Positions 9,277 through 19,086 are shown, numbered from the stretch's first letter. The stretch is DNA of 57,651 nt from Acidobacteriota bacterium (GCA_024641545.1 JAHECW010000011.1:1-57651); one strand, 5' to 3'. Notes: generated by a model not told the origin, from the sequence alone. A program made the numbers and translations.

Positions 9277-10266
9277 TCAGCCCAACCCCACCCGGTTGCG
9301 CCCGGCGTTCTTGGCGGCGTACAGCGCCTTGTCGGCGGCCTCGTAGAGATCGGTCTCGGTCTTCATCGCCGGGCTCATCTCGGCGCATCCGAACGAGCAG
9401 GTGATCTGAAAGCTGTCCGCCACCATGTCGGTTTCGAAGCGATAGTCCGCGATCGAGGCGCGCAGTCTTTCCGCCAGAATCTCCACCCTATCGATATTGG
9501 TCTCCGGGCTCAAAATAGCGAACTCGTCGCCGCCCATACGCGCGAAGACCTGCTCCGGGCGCAGTCGTTTGCCGCAGATTCGAGTCAGTCTCTTGAGCAC
9601 GAAATCGCCGCACAGGTGGCCGTAGGTGTCGTTGATCTGCTTGAAACGATCGATGTCGAAGACCACGACCGCGAGCGGCCGCTCATGTCGCCCGGCCCGG
9701 GCGAACTCTCTCGACAGCTCTTCGTTGAACCTTCGACGGTTGCCGATCTCGGTGAGGCCGTCCTGCATCACCAGTTGGTGGATCGCCTCGTGATAGACCG
9801 CTTCGACGTCCTCTTCACGAAAGAACTTGAAATGGAGCGCCCCGAACTGGATGCGATCGCCGCTCGAGAGCTCAGCCGCCGCGGTGACCCGGCGATCGTT
9901 GACGAACGTCCCGTTTGTACTCTGGAGATCCTCCACCACGACGCCGTCATCCGCGAAGGTCACCCGCGCGTGAATTCGCGACAGCGACAGAACCTCGGGA
10001 AAGGCGATCTGGCAGGCCGGGTCACGCCCGATGGTGACGAACGAGCCGATGTCGAGCCGGGTTCGACTCCCAAGACACTCGCTGTCGGGGTGAGAGATGA
10101 GGATCAGCATCGCGTGGCCGCCGCCGCCCGGCCGTGGCTCGGCCTCGCCGTGCGCCGTGGGGCTGCGCAGGGCCCAGGTTCGGTCGACGGGATCGGAGTC
10201 AGGCTTTTCCACTGTTGGCCAGTCGATGCAGGGCTGCTCGATGCCCTGCGTCTTCGACGCTATCAC
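9277..10266 (-). CDS. FHA domain-GGDEF diguanylate cyclase
   Basis: FHA (VTIGRDPACQIAFPEVLSLSRIHARVTF...STNGTFVNDRRV) and MGGDEFAIL; start may be the internal Met at 10110. Confidence 0.9.
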   Translation of the reverse strand: MIASKTQGIEQPCIDWPTVEKPDSDPVDRTWALRSPTAHGEAEPRPGGGGHAMLILISHPDSECLGSRTRLDIGSFVTIGRDPACQIAFPEVLSLSRIHARVTFADDGVVVEDLQSTNGTFVNDRRVTAAAELSSGDRIQFGALHFKFFREEDVEAVYHEAIHQLVMQDGLTEIGNRRRFNEELSREFARAGRHERPLAVVVFDIDRFKQINDTYGHLCGDFVLKRLTRICGKRLRPEQVFARMGGDEFAILSPETNIDRVEILAERLRASIADYRFETDMVADSFQITCSFGCAEMSPAMKTETDLYEAADKALYAAKNAGRNRVGLG

Positions 10267-10366
10267 CGGGTTCCGGGACCGTCAATGACGGCCATCGCAC
10301 AGCCTTCGGGACCGCGGTGTTAACAAATCGCACCGCCGTTCGTCATCAGTCGTGAAGGGGTCGAGA

Positions 10367-10585
10367 ATGAACAGCGTGCCGGACCCGGCGATCGCCGACA
10401 AGTTCTCCTGGACCCGGGCGGCGGTGATCGTCGTTCGGATCGCCCTGCTCGTCTTCCTCGTCTGGGCTCTGGTCTCCGCCAGGTTCCCCGAGCACACCCC
10501 GGTCGCCGATGACGCCACATCATCCAGCCAAGACAACCGTTCCGCCGGCGGACCCTGCGACTCCACGCAGAGCGAACTCGGCTGA
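10367..10585 (+). CDS. Small single-TM hypothetical protein
   Basis: MNSVPDPAIADKFSWTRAAVIVVRIALLVFLVWALVSARF, one TM segment; no family recognised. Confidence 0.35.
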   Translation: MNSVPDPAIADKFSWTRAAVIVVRIALLVFLVWALVSARFPEHTPVADDATSSSQDNRSAGGPCDSTQSELG

Positions 10586-10670
10586 GCCCGCAGACGGTCG
10601 TCCGCTCAACCAAATTGAACCGTACCGACCCGAATCTCAGCACCCGATGCCGCGTGCTACCGTGAGTCCG

Positions 10671-11993
10671 ATGACGCACGTCGCGGCCACCCTGTCGGCC
10701 TCCCTCGGTCTGCTGCTCATGGCTCTTCTCGCGAGCATCGGTGCCGTCTCGGTGTACGAGGGCGAACGACGCGCTGCCCGGGTGTCCTTTCTGGCGGCGG
10801 TCCTGGTCGCAGGACCTCTCCTCGGCGCCGCTCTGCTCCCCGGGCCCTTTGCCTTCTTCGCCCTCTCGATCGGCGCCCTCATCGCCATCGGCGTGGTCTC
10901 CCGTTGTGTCTTTCCCCTGCGGCGAGCCGTGGAGCCGGGCGGTCGCGCCAGCCGGCGGGTCGATGAACGAGACATCATGTTTGCCCGGGGACGGCTCCGG
11001 CCCGGTTCACCCGAGTTCGACGCCTACTACCGGATGCGTCCCGAAAACCTGGCGAACGACAACCGCACCCGCGCGCTGCCAGGGCTCCTCTCGGCCGGGG
11101 CCGAGAAGGCCGAGCCCCTGTCCTTTGCCGCCGCCGACGCGTGTTTCAGCGTCACCGAGGCCCTGCGCTGCCGGGTCGACGGCGAGGTCGAACCGGTGCG
11201 GCAGGAACGCAGTCCGAGAGAATGGACCGACGCCCTCACCGGTCTCGCCCTCGGCTGGGGCGCCAAAGCCGTCGGTGTCGCCGAACTCGAGCCGGCGCAC
11301 GTCTATACCCATATCGGCCGCGGCGCCGGGACCTGGGGCAGTGAAATCAGACTCGCCCATCGGTGGGCCATCGCCTTCACCGTCGAGATGGACCACCGGG
11401 CGGTGGCCCAGGCGCCCGAGGCTCCGGTTGTCGCCGAATCGGCGCGCCAGTATGTCGAATCCGCCAAGATCGCCGTCCAGCTCGCATCGGTGATCCGCGA
11501 TCAGGGCTGGCCTGCCCGCGCCCACACCGACGGCAACTACCGCGTCATCGCTCCCCTCGTCGCCCGCGCCGCCGGCCTCGGCGAAATCGGTCGCATGGGG
11601 CTGCTCATGACCCCCCGCCTCGGGCCACGGGTCCGGATCGGGGTCGTGACCACGGACATCCCCCTGGTTCCGGCCGCCCCGGGTGACGACCTGTCGGTGC
11701 TCGATTTCTGCACCGTATGCAGGAAGTGCGCGGTCAACTGCCCGGTCGGCGCTATTCCCCACGGCGACCGAATCGAAATGGAGCAGGGACGACGGTGGGT
11801 CATCGACGACGACACCTGCTACCGATACTGGAACGCCATCGGCACCGACTGCGCGACCTGCATGAAGGTGTGCCCCTACTCGCACCCCGACACTCTGATG
11901 CACACTCTGGTTCGCAAAGCCACTCGGCTGTCTCCGGGGACCAGAAGCCTGATGCTGTGGATGGATGATCTCGTCTACGGGCGGAGGCCCTAG
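10671..11993 (+). CDS. Membrane-anchored reductive dehalogenase-like / queuosine-reductase-like 4Fe-4S protein
   Basis: N-terminal hydrophobic helices; RAHTDGNYRVIAPLVARAAGLGEIGRMGLLMTPRLGPRVRIGVVTTDIPL; CTVCRKCAVNCP and CATCMKVCP clusters. ORF track starts at 10509; ATG 10647 or 10671 is more plausible. Confidence 0.8.
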   Translation: MTHVAATLSASLGLLLMALLASIGAVSVYEGERRAARVSFLAAVLVAGPLLGAALLPGPFAFFALSIGALIAIGVVSRCVFPLRRAVEPGGRASRRVDERDIMFARGRLRPGSPEFDAYYRMRPENLANDNRTRALPGLLSAGAEKAEPLSFAAADACFSVTEALRCRVDGEVEPVRQERSPREWTDALTGLALGWGAKAVGVAELEPAHVYTHIGRGAGTWGSEIRLAHRWAIAFTVEMDHRAVAQAPEAPVVAESARQYVESAKIAVQLASVIRDQGWPARAHTDGNYRVIAPLVARAAGLGEIGRMGLLMTPRLGPRVRIGVVTTDIPLVPAAPGDDLSVLDFCTVCRKCAVNCPVGAIPHGDRIEMEQGRRWVIDDDTCYRYWNAIGTDCATCMKVCPYSHPDTLMHTLVRKATRLSPGTRSLMLWMDDLVYGRRP

Positions 11994-12048
11994 GCAGCGG
12001 CAGGGACAGCGGCAGGGACAGCGGCAGGGGCCGGGGCAGCGGACGCGG
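11993..12048. repeat. Hexad array GGCAGC/GGCAGG/GACAGC
   Basis: GGCAGC GGCAGG GACAGC GGCAGG GACAGC GGCAGG GGCCGG GGCAGC GGACGC, starting at the stop codon. Confidence 0.85.
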
Positions 12049-12073
12049 GTAGAATGGCGACGGAGAAATCATC

Positions 12074-13510
12074 ATGAGATCGAAAGAACACGTCCCGTTC
12101 GCTGTCGCGGCAGCGGCTTGTCTTGTCGGCCTGAGCGCCTGCACTCTCAACCCCGCCACCGGCGAGCGCCAGCTCACCCTGATGAGCGAGGCCCAGGAGG
12201 CGGCCATGGGCCGCCAGGCCGAACCCCAGGTCCTCGCCTCTTTCGGCGAATACCCGGGCCGGGACTGGCAGACCTATGTCAACGACCTCGGACAAACGCT
12301 CGCCGCCTCGTCGGAGCGTCCCCACCTCGCCTGGGCCTTCCACGTCCTCGACGATCCGCTGGTCAACGCCTTCGCCTATCCCGGCGGCTACATCTACGTT
12401 ACCCGCGGCATTCTGAGCCACTTCAACTCCGAGGCCGAGCTCGCCTCGGTGCTCGGCCACGAGATCGGCCACGTCACCGCCCGCCACTCGGTGGAACAGA
12501 TGAGCCAGCAGCAGCTCGCCCAGCTCGGTCTCGGGGTCGCCGCCGCGGTCAGCGAGGACTTCCGTCCCTACGCCGGGTACGCCGCCGCCGGGCTCCAGAT
12601 CCTCTTTCTCAAGTTCAGCCGCGACGACGAACGCCAGTCCGACGACCTCGGTCTGCGCTACATGACCCGTGCCGGATACGACCCCGACGAGATGCCCAAC
12701 GTCTTTCGCACCTTCGATCGGATGCAGATCGCCTCGGGCCGACAGATCCCGGACTGGCAATCCACCCATCCCAATCCCGCCGACAGGGTGGGTCGGATCG
12801 AATCCCAGATCGTCCGGCTGCCGGCCGAACTCCGTAACGGCAAGGTCGGCAGAGATGAGTACCTTCGGCGCCTCGACGGGATGACCTTCGGCGACAACCC
12901 GCGCGCGGGATATGCGGTCGGCAACACCTTCTACCACCCGGACATGGCGTTTCGAATGACGTTTCCAGAGGGCTGGAAGATCGTCAATCAACGGCAGGCG
13001 GCGGGCGCCGTCAGCCCCAACGAGGACGCACTTGTCGTCCTGACCCTCGCCCGCGAGAGCACCCCGGACGCCGCGGCCCAGGCGTTCTTCAAGCCGGAGA
13101 ACATTCAGCCCGGGGGGCGGTGGCATGATTCGTTCTACAGCTTCAACGCGACCGCCGCCGACGGATCTCCGATCAGGGGAGTGGTCGGTTTCATCAAACA
13201 CCACGACGCGGTCTTTCAACTGATCGCCTACTCCGGCGGCGAGGTCTTCGACCGGTACGGCAACACCATGCGCCGTTCCCTGACCAGCTTCGGCGAGCTC
13301 CGGGACCGCCGCTACCTCGATGTCCAGCCGGCGCGGGTGGAGATCGTCGAGCTGCCGCGGGCCATGAATTTCGCGGAGTTCCTCCGCAGCTATCCCTCCA
13401 CCGTCGAAGCCCCACTGCTGGCGATCATCAACCAGGTCGACGAGAACGACACTCTCGAGCGGGGACGCCTGATGAAGAGGATCGTCGGCGGCGAACTCCC
13501 CGACCGTTAG
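12074..13510 (+). CDS. M48-family Zn metalloprotease (BepA/YfgC-like)
   Basis: Lipoprotein-like leader (GLSACT), HEIGH motif in VLGHEIGHVTARHSVEQMSQQQ, NPATGERQLTLMSEAQE. Confidence 0.9.
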   Translation: MRSKEHVPFAVAAAACLVGLSACTLNPATGERQLTLMSEAQEAAMGRQAEPQVLASFGEYPGRDWQTYVNDLGQTLAASSERPHLAWAFHVLDDPLVNAFAYPGGYIYVTRGILSHFNSEAELASVLGHEIGHVTARHSVEQMSQQQLAQLGLGVAAAVSEDFRPYAGYAAAGLQILFLKFSRDDERQSDDLGLRYMTRAGYDPDEMPNVFRTFDRMQIASGRQIPDWQSTHPNPADRVGRIESQIVRLPAELRNGKVGRDEYLRRLDGMTFGDNPRAGYAVGNTFYHPDMAFRMTFPEGWKIVNQRQAAGAVSPNEDALVVLTLARESTPDAAAQAFFKPENIQPGGRWHDSFYSFNATAADGSPIRGVVGFIKHHDAVFQLIAYSGGEVFDRYGNTMRRSLTSFGELRDRRYLDVQPARVEIVELPRAMNFAEFLRSYPSTVEAPLLAIINQVDENDTLERGRLMKRIVGGELPDR

Positions 13511-13686
13511 GACGCACCGGGGATCTCGCCGCCGCGGCCGCAGCCGAACCACGTCCCAGGCACGCGGAACCCGCCCTCCCCCGGAACGTGCCGGACGCGA
13601 CATCGTGTTCCGAGGACCAACCGGCACGATCCGGCCGTCCGCACAATGTCATACCGGGCACACCGCGGCGGCCGCGATCCGCAGTC

Positions 13687-13721
13687 AAAAAAGACCGGCC
13701 CGGCGCAATGCCGGGCCGGTC
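13687..13721 (-). terminator. Rho-independent terminator of the OmpA/VWA gene
   Basis: GACCGGCCCGGC-GCAAT-GCCGGGCCGGTC with A6 on + (T6 on -). Confidence 0.85.
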
Positions 13722-13746
13722 GATGGTTTCAATGAGCCCTTCGCTG

Positions 13747-15162
13747 CTATTTCTCGCTCGGGCTGAAGTCGACCCTCCGGTTTTGCTGCCGGCCTTCCTT
13801 GGTGTCGTTGGACGCGATGGGATCCGCCGAACCGTAACCCTTGGCGGTCAGCCGATCGGCGGGCACACCACCGGCGACGAGGAAGTCACGCACCGAGTCG
13901 GCGCGCATCTGCGACAGCTTGTCGTTCCAGACCTTGGGTCCGGTGCTGTCGGTGTGACCCTGGATTTCCACAACATACTGTTGGTTCGTCTTGAGGTAGT
14001 CCACCACCTTGCCGAGGAGAGTCTCGGCCGCCGGCGTGAGAACGGCCTTGTTGACGGCGAAGAGAACCTGACCCTCGACGGCCCACTCGTTGCCGCGGAC
14101 CACGATGCCCTCGGGCGGGCAACCGTTTTCGTCGACCGGCACGCCGCGCGGAGTTCCCGGGCACTTGTCGAGATAGTCGGGCACGCCGTCACCATCGCTG
14201 TCCAGCGGACAGCCGTCCTTGTCGACCTTGACGCCTGCGGGAGTGCCGGGGCACTTGTCGAGGTAGTCGGGCACGCCGTCACCGTCCGAGTCGATGGGAC
14301 AGCCGTTGGCGTCGACCTTGACGCCCTTGGGAGTGCCGGGGCACTTGTCGAGGTAGTCGGGCACGCCGTCACCGTCGGTGTCGAGCGGGCAACCCACGGC
14401 GTCGACCTCGACCCCCCTGGGGGTGTCGGGGCACTTGTCGAGGTGGTTGGGCACGCCGTCGCCATCGTCGTCCGGGTAGAGAAAGACGTCGATGACGAAC
14501 TCTCTCATGGCGGTCGCGGAGGTCAGGTCGTGGGCCTTCTTGGCATAGCCGTCACCACCCGCGGCCACGATCTTCGACAGCAACTTGCCGCCGGTGCCGG
14601 AGTCTCCGAGCTGGATCGCATAGATGGTCAGATCGTCACCCATGGCTTCTTTGAGATCCTTGGCGGCATTGACCGCTTTCGCTCCCATGTCGACGCCGTC
14701 GGTAATGACGATGACCGCAGTCCGCTTACCCATGGCGAGATCGCCTCCGGAAGCGGCGATGGCGTTGCCGAGCGGGCTCAACCCGCCGACGCAGCCGAAG
14801 TTGTCCAACGCGCTCTCGAACCCGTTGGTGTCGTACGGCGAGACGCCACGAATGAGCACCGTTTTCCCGGTGCCCTGGCAGCTCTTGCCGAAGCTGCGGA
14901 AACCCCCGACGTAGTCCAACTCGGGAATGGTCTCGTTAAGACTGGCCAGGAACGCTTCCTCGATCTGCACCTTCTGCGTCCGGTGCGAACGGTCCGACAT
15001 GGACATGGACTCGTCGGCGATCAAGATGAACTGATCGACCTTCTTGACGTAGTACTCCGAATCGATGTCCCCGGGCTCGAAATTCATTGGATGGTGCGCG
15101 CATGCCTGCGTCAGCACCAGCGCCGCGATTGCGGCCAGCGCAAAAGCCATTGATTTTTTCAT
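13747..15162 (-). CDS. VWA domain, thrombospondin type-3 repeats, OmpA C-terminal domain surface protein
   Basis: Lipobox-like TQACA; ADESMSMS MIDAS; repeated DSDGDGVPDYLDKCPGTP; OmpA EIQGHTDSTG...RADSVRDFLVAGGVPADRLTAKGYG...NRRVDF; ATG at 15162 inside ORF to 15399. Confidence 0.92.
   Translation of the reverse strand: MKKSMAFALAAIAALVLTQACAHHPMNFEPGDIDSEYYVKKVDQFILIADESMSMSDRSHRTQKVQIEEAFLASLNETIPELDYVGGFRSFGKSCQGTGKTVLIRGVSPYDTNGFESALDNFGCVGGLSPLGNAIAASGGDLAMGKRTAVIVITDGVDMGAKAVNAAKDLKEAMGDDLTIYAIQLGDSGTGGKLLSKIVAAGGDGYAKKAHDLTSATAMREFVIDVFLYPDDDGDGVPNHLDKCPDTPRGVEVDAVGCPLDTDGDGVPDYLDKCPGTPKGVKVDANGCPIDSDGDGVPDYLDKCPGTPAGVKVDKDGCPLDSDGDGVPDYLDKCPGTPRGVPVDENGCPPEGIVVRGNEWAVEGQVLFAVNKAVLTPAAETLLGKVVDYLKTNQQYVVEIQGHTDSTGPKVWNDKLSQMRADSVRDFLVAGGVPADRLTAKGYGSADPIASNDTKEGRQQNRRVDFSPSEK
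14115..14475. repeat. Coding 90-bp tandem repeat (TSP3)
   Basis: GCACTTGTCGAGRTAGTCGGGCACGCCGTC recurs at 14161, 14251, 14341 and 14431 (exact 90-bp period). Confidence 0.9.
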
Positions 15163-15325
15163 TGTTTCTCCTCTCCTTCTCCGACAGACTCGCTCATCGA
15201 TCCACCAAACCATCGACGGACACCACACCGGTGTCTCGGCATTGTTGGTCCAGTGAATTCGAAGCCTGATCAGTGTGCCAGATCGCCGCCGGCGGCGCAA
15301 TGCGAAAAGTCCACGACAATGCCGT

Positions 15326-16684
15326 TCAGGTCGTCTTGGGCGTCCGCGGCGTCCGGGCATCTGCGGCGTTCCCGGCGGCCCTGGCCAAGACGTCTCCAAA
15401 GCTCAAGTCGCCTACCTCCCCGTGACCCGCCCGGAGGAACTCGCTCATGAGATCGTTGACGGTCTTCTCGACCCGCCTGTTCGGACCCGGCTCCATCATC
15501 TGCGGTTCGAAGGCGCTCATGACATCCGAAACCAGGACGTTGTCGGGCGACGTCGAGGGGACGATACCCAAGGTGTCCGAACCCAGCGCGACACGCCGCA
15601 CCAATCCGACTTCAACGAGGCGCTCAACCCTGGCTTCGATCGCTCCCACCGGCTCGAGCAGACGCCGGGAAAGCTGATCGCAGGTCGGCGGATCCTCTCC
15701 CGCTTCGAAACGCTGGGCAACCAGCGTGAAGAGCCGAAGTCCGGTACCCACGTTGTCTCGTTCGGGGCCGCCGCGGATCACCCGCGATCGGAGCAGGGTC
15801 AGAAAATGTTGATGGGTGAAGACGACCTCCAGACCCAGCAGCACGACGATCCACGTGATGTAGAGCCAGATCAGAAAAATCGGGATCACGGCCAGTGAAC
15901 CGTAGATCGCCGAGTAGCGGACCGACTGGCCCACCGAGTTGGCAAACAGGTACTTGGCGAACTCGAAGAGCACCGCCGAGATCGCGGCGCCGACGACCGC
16001 CGATTTGAGGCGGACGCGGGTATAGGGGATCACGGTGTACGCGACGAGGAACGCGAGGTAGGCCAGCAAAAGGGGAAAGAGCCATGACAGCTGCCGGCTG
16101 ATCCAGCTCAGATCGAGCGGAACCCCGTCGTGGAGCAGCGCATTGACCCGCGCCGAGATCGACAGGCTGGCACCGATGAACAACGTACCCAAGACCAGGA
16201 CCGATGTGTAGGCCGTGATCTTGCTGAGGAAACTCCGGCGGCTGGGGAGATGGTAGATGTCGTTGAAATTGCTCTCGACGTTGTCGAGCAGGAGGACCGC
16301 CGCCAGGGCGAGGAAAGCGAATCCGAGCGAACCGAGCTTGGTCGTGTTGGAGGTGAATTGATCGAGGAAACCGACGATCTCGTCCTGCCGGTTCGGCAGG
16401 AGGTTGGTGAGAAGGAACTCCTGAACCTCGACCTTGATCTCATCGAGAGCCCCGAAACCCGACAGCACGGCGAAGATCACCGCGATCAGCGGGACCGCAG
16501 CGAGCAGCGACGAATAGGCGAGGCCCGACGCACGGATGATGAGCTTGTCGCGGTTGAACTGTTCCCAGAGCAGGATGACAAACTGGAGGGACCGCACCAC
16601 CGCCCGCTGCGGCACCGCCAACGCGCCGACATCCAAGCGCCTCAGATTCTCCCTCAGATTCACCATCTCCTCCGACGATGACAA
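15326..16684 (-). CDS. YihY/BrkB-family inner-membrane protein
   Basis: ASGLAYSSLLAAVPLIAVIFAVLSGFGALDE, FEFAKYLFANSVGQSVRYSAIYGSLAVIPIFLIWLYITWIVVLLGLEV plus winged-helix-like C-terminus. Confidence 0.9.
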   Translation of the reverse strand: MSSSEEMVNLRENLRRLDVGALAVPQRAVVRSLQFVILLWEQFNRDKLIIRASGLAYSSLLAAVPLIAVIFAVLSGFGALDEIKVEVQEFLLTNLLPNRQDEIVGFLDQFTSNTTKLGSLGFAFLALAAVLLLDNVESNFNDIYHLPSRRSFLSKITAYTSVLVLGTLFIGASLSISARVNALLHDGVPLDLSWISRQLSWLFPLLLAYLAFLVAYTVIPYTRVRLKSAVVGAAISAVLFEFAKYLFANSVGQSVRYSAIYGSLAVIPIFLIWLYITWIVVLLGLEVVFTHQHFLTLLRSRVIRGGPERDNVGTGLRLFTLVAQRFEAGEDPPTCDQLSRRLLEPVGAIEARVERLVEVGLVRRVALGSDTLGIVPSTSPDNVLVSDVMSAFEPQMMEPGPNRRVEKTVNDLMSEFLRAGHGEVGDLSFGDVLARAAGNAADARTPRTPKTT

Positions 16685-16765
16685 CTCAAGCGATTATATC
16701 GGTATCGCCGAGACCCATGGTGCTTTCCGGCCTCGAGTCTCGGCGCCGGCTCGTCGAAAGGCCGT

Positions 16766-17647
16766 CTAGAAAGGGAATCCCAGGTAGATCCTGAGCGACT
16801 TGTGGTTCTTCGCAAAGCGGGCCCCGACACCGTACCAACTGGGAATCTTGATGAACCAGAGCTTGGGGTTGTCGTGGATCTGAAACGAGACACCGATCTC
16901 GATGTGCGAGTCGACACCGAGGTCGAAGCCGTCCTGGCCGACGATCTCCGCAGCATTGATGTAGTAGCGGGGGATCACGAACAACCCCATCGCAGCGCGC
17001 TCCCCCTTGACGTTGAACCACAGGGGAAAGCTGAAATCGCCACCAAGATCGACAAAGGCGACATCGTCGGTTCTCCGCCAATCTTCATCGAAGACCGAGG
17101 TGTACTCGAACCTGCCGCCGGCCGAGAGAATCCACTTCTCGAACGGCCACCGGACGCTGGCGCGGGATCCCACCGACGCCATCCACCGGTGGCCGGGAAC
17201 GTCGAGCGCCTGCAGGCCCCCGATCTGGCCGTAGGGCCGGACCATCCAGCGCTCTCCCACCGGGATCATCAACTCGACCCCCGGCACCACGGTCAGCGTA
17301 TTCAGGCTGGCCGCAATATCGTCGCCTTCGATATCCACGAAACGCACGTCGTTCCATGAGAAGAAAACGCTCAGCCGCAGCCGGATCCCGATCCGCCCGT
17401 CCCGCGGCGTCCGCAGGGTGATGGGCACGGGGATCTCGACGATCGTCGACTCGGTCGAGGTTTCGGGCGACTCTTCGACGGCGGTCAGGTCGATCCCATC
17501 GATGCCGAGCGACAGACCCTGCTCGTGCTGCGCCTCGATCACCGGCGCCGAGAGCAATACCGTCGCGACGAAAATCGGAAACGCAAGCCACACCACCGTG
17601 TGGCCGCGGTCATCAAATCTCCCGCATTTCTTGCTCCGGCCGGTCAT
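16766..17647 (-). CDS. Hypothetical secreted/outer-membrane beta-barrel protein
   Basis: Signal sequence, alternating beta-strand pattern, terminal IYLGFPF. Confidence 0.55.
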   Translation of the reverse strand: MTGRSKKCGRFDDRGHTVVWLAFPIFVATVLLSAPVIEAQHEQGLSLGIDGIDLTAVEESPETSTESTIVEIPVPITLRTPRDGRIGIRLRLSVFFSWNDVRFVDIEGDDIAASLNTLTVVPGVELMIPVGERWMVRPYGQIGGLQALDVPGHRWMASVGSRASVRWPFEKWILSAGGRFEYTSVFDEDWRRTDDVAFVDLGGDFSFPLWFNVKGERAAMGLFVIPRYYINAAEIVGQDGFDLGVDSHIEIGVSFQIHDNPKLWFIKIPSWYGVGARFAKNHKSLRIYLGFPF

Positions 17648-17749
17648 CGCATCGAGCCTAACACGCCGTATACTGGGCCGGCATTCGGAATCAAACCGTC
17701 GAGTACTCGCGTTGTCTTGTGAAGGACCATCGCCGAAACGGAGATCATC

Positions 17750-18103
17750 ATGAAACCCACCATCCGTATATCATCTACAACCGCCCTTGTGGCCCTGATT
17801 GTGGTCGCGGTCGCTCCGATCTTCGCCGAGACACCGGCTGCCGAAACCACCATTGGCGACGACAACTGCTGTTTCACGAACCCGCGCTACAGCGGAACCT
17901 GCGAGGTCACGACCGGCCCGGACGAGACCTGCGCCGATGTCCTGGCCTATCTCAACAACCAGGCGAGCGTCGGCAAGACCTACTGCGGAAACACGAAGGT
18001 CCGCGGTGGTTGGGCCGAGATCGAATGCGAGGGCGTGTCGACCGGGTGCACCCCCGCCTCTTCCGACGACCCGGCTGCAAGCCGCGGGCGCACCAGGTTC
18101 TGA
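17750..18103 (+). CDS. Small secreted Cys-rich protein
   Basis: Signal peptide (ALVALIVVAVAPIFAE); seven Cys in about 65 residues. Confidence 0.5.
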   Translation: MKPTIRISSTTALVALIVVAVAPIFAETPAAETTIGDDNCCFTNPRYSGTCEVTTGPDETCADVLAYLNNQASVGKTYCGNTKVRGGWAEIECEGVSTGCTPASSDDPAASRGRTRF

Positions 18104-18178
18104 CCGGGTCGTCCATCGGGTGGTAATATCCGGAGCACGCTGCTTCAAGATCCGAACCTACCGCAGGAGGCATCAACC

Positions 18179-18760
18179 ATGACACCAGTGCGAACCGCCG
18201 CCGCGTTGCTGATCGGTCTCGCCTTTCTCTTCCCCGCGACGAACCTCGTCGCCGAGGACAAGGGCGATGACTGGAAATCGCTCAAGAACGAATCCAAACG
18301 ACTCAAGATCGACGAGATGGCCGACGCGGTCCTCGAGCAGGTGATGAACAGCAACTGGAAGGCCGAAGAGCTCTTCGAGTCCGCGTACGGCTGGGCCGCC
18401 TTCGACAACCTCAAAATCGCATTCCTCATCTCCGGAGGCGGCGGGAACGGGGTTGCCATCCACAGAGCGACCGGCGAGAGGACCTACATGAAGATGGGCA
18501 CCGGCGGTGTCGGTGTCGGCATCGGCGGCCAGTCCTATCAGGTGCTCTTCTTTTTCCAGGACGAGAGGACCTTCAACAACTTCGTCATGAAGGGGTGGAA
18601 AGCGGACGCGTCAGCCCAGGCGGCCGCCGGCACCGACGGCGCCAACGCCACCACCGGTTTCGTCAACGGCGTCGCCGTCTGGCAGATCACCGAAAAGGGC
18701 CTCATGGCCTCGGCCGACATCTCGGGAACGAAATACTGGAAGAACAAGAAGCTGAACTAG
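18179..18760 (+). CDS. SYLF/Ysc84 lipid-binding domain protein
   Basis: Signal peptide; ESAYGWAAFDNLKIAFLISGGGGNGVAIHRATGERTYMKMGTGGVGVGIGGQSYQVLFFF; LMASADISGTKYWKN. Confidence 0.85.
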   Translation: MTPVRTAAALLIGLAFLFPATNLVAEDKGDDWKSLKNESKRLKIDEMADAVLEQVMNSNWKAEELFESAYGWAAFDNLKIAFLISGGGGNGVAIHRATGERTYMKMGTGGVGVGIGGQSYQVLFFFQDERTFNNFVMKGWKADASAQAAAGTDGANATTGFVNGVAVWQITEKGLMASADISGTKYWKNKKLN

Positions 18761-18761
18761 G

Positions 18762-18824
18762 TCGGATTCTGACCAGCAGAAAATGCGCGGGGCAACCCGC
18801 GCTTTTTTGATGGTCAGAATCCGA
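18762..18824. terminator. Nested inverted repeat: 14-bp perfect outer arms enclosing an intrinsic terminator
   Basis: Outer TCGGATTCTGACCA (18762-18775) / TGGTCAGAATCCGA (18811-18824); inner GCGCGGG-GCAA-CCCGCGC-T6 (18785-18808). Confidence 0.85.
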
Positions 18825-19041
18825 AAGGAGGGGCGCAGGAATCCCAGCCCCTCAGTGATCGCGGAGGTCAGCGCAGCCACCGTCACCAGCAGAGAACCGA
18901 ACCGCTTCCGACCGAAACCGAAGTCCAGAGGTCATGGTCGCAACATCAGGTTTGATTGCACCTGCCGGGGTTTCTTTGGAGAGAACCGCCGGAATTCGTT
19001 TCTTCAAAGACCCTACCGGCGATTTTCTTTTCCGGAGGTCC

Positions 19042-19077
19042 TTGACAATTTATATTTGTAATATACATTCTTTGTAT
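19042..19077 (+). promoter_or_regulatory. Putative promoter/operator of the marR-arsM unit
   Basis: TTGACA at 19042, TACATT about 16 bp downstream, overlapping 5-bp inverted repeat ATACA-N5-TGTAT (19063-19077). Confidence 0.45.
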
Positions 19078-19086
19078 GGAGCAACG

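Noticed and set aside
13511-13686. Possible additional heptad/hexad element between M48 and OmpA genes
   Set aside because: No clear 6- or 7-bp periodicity; only the OmpA terminator hairpin is convincing.
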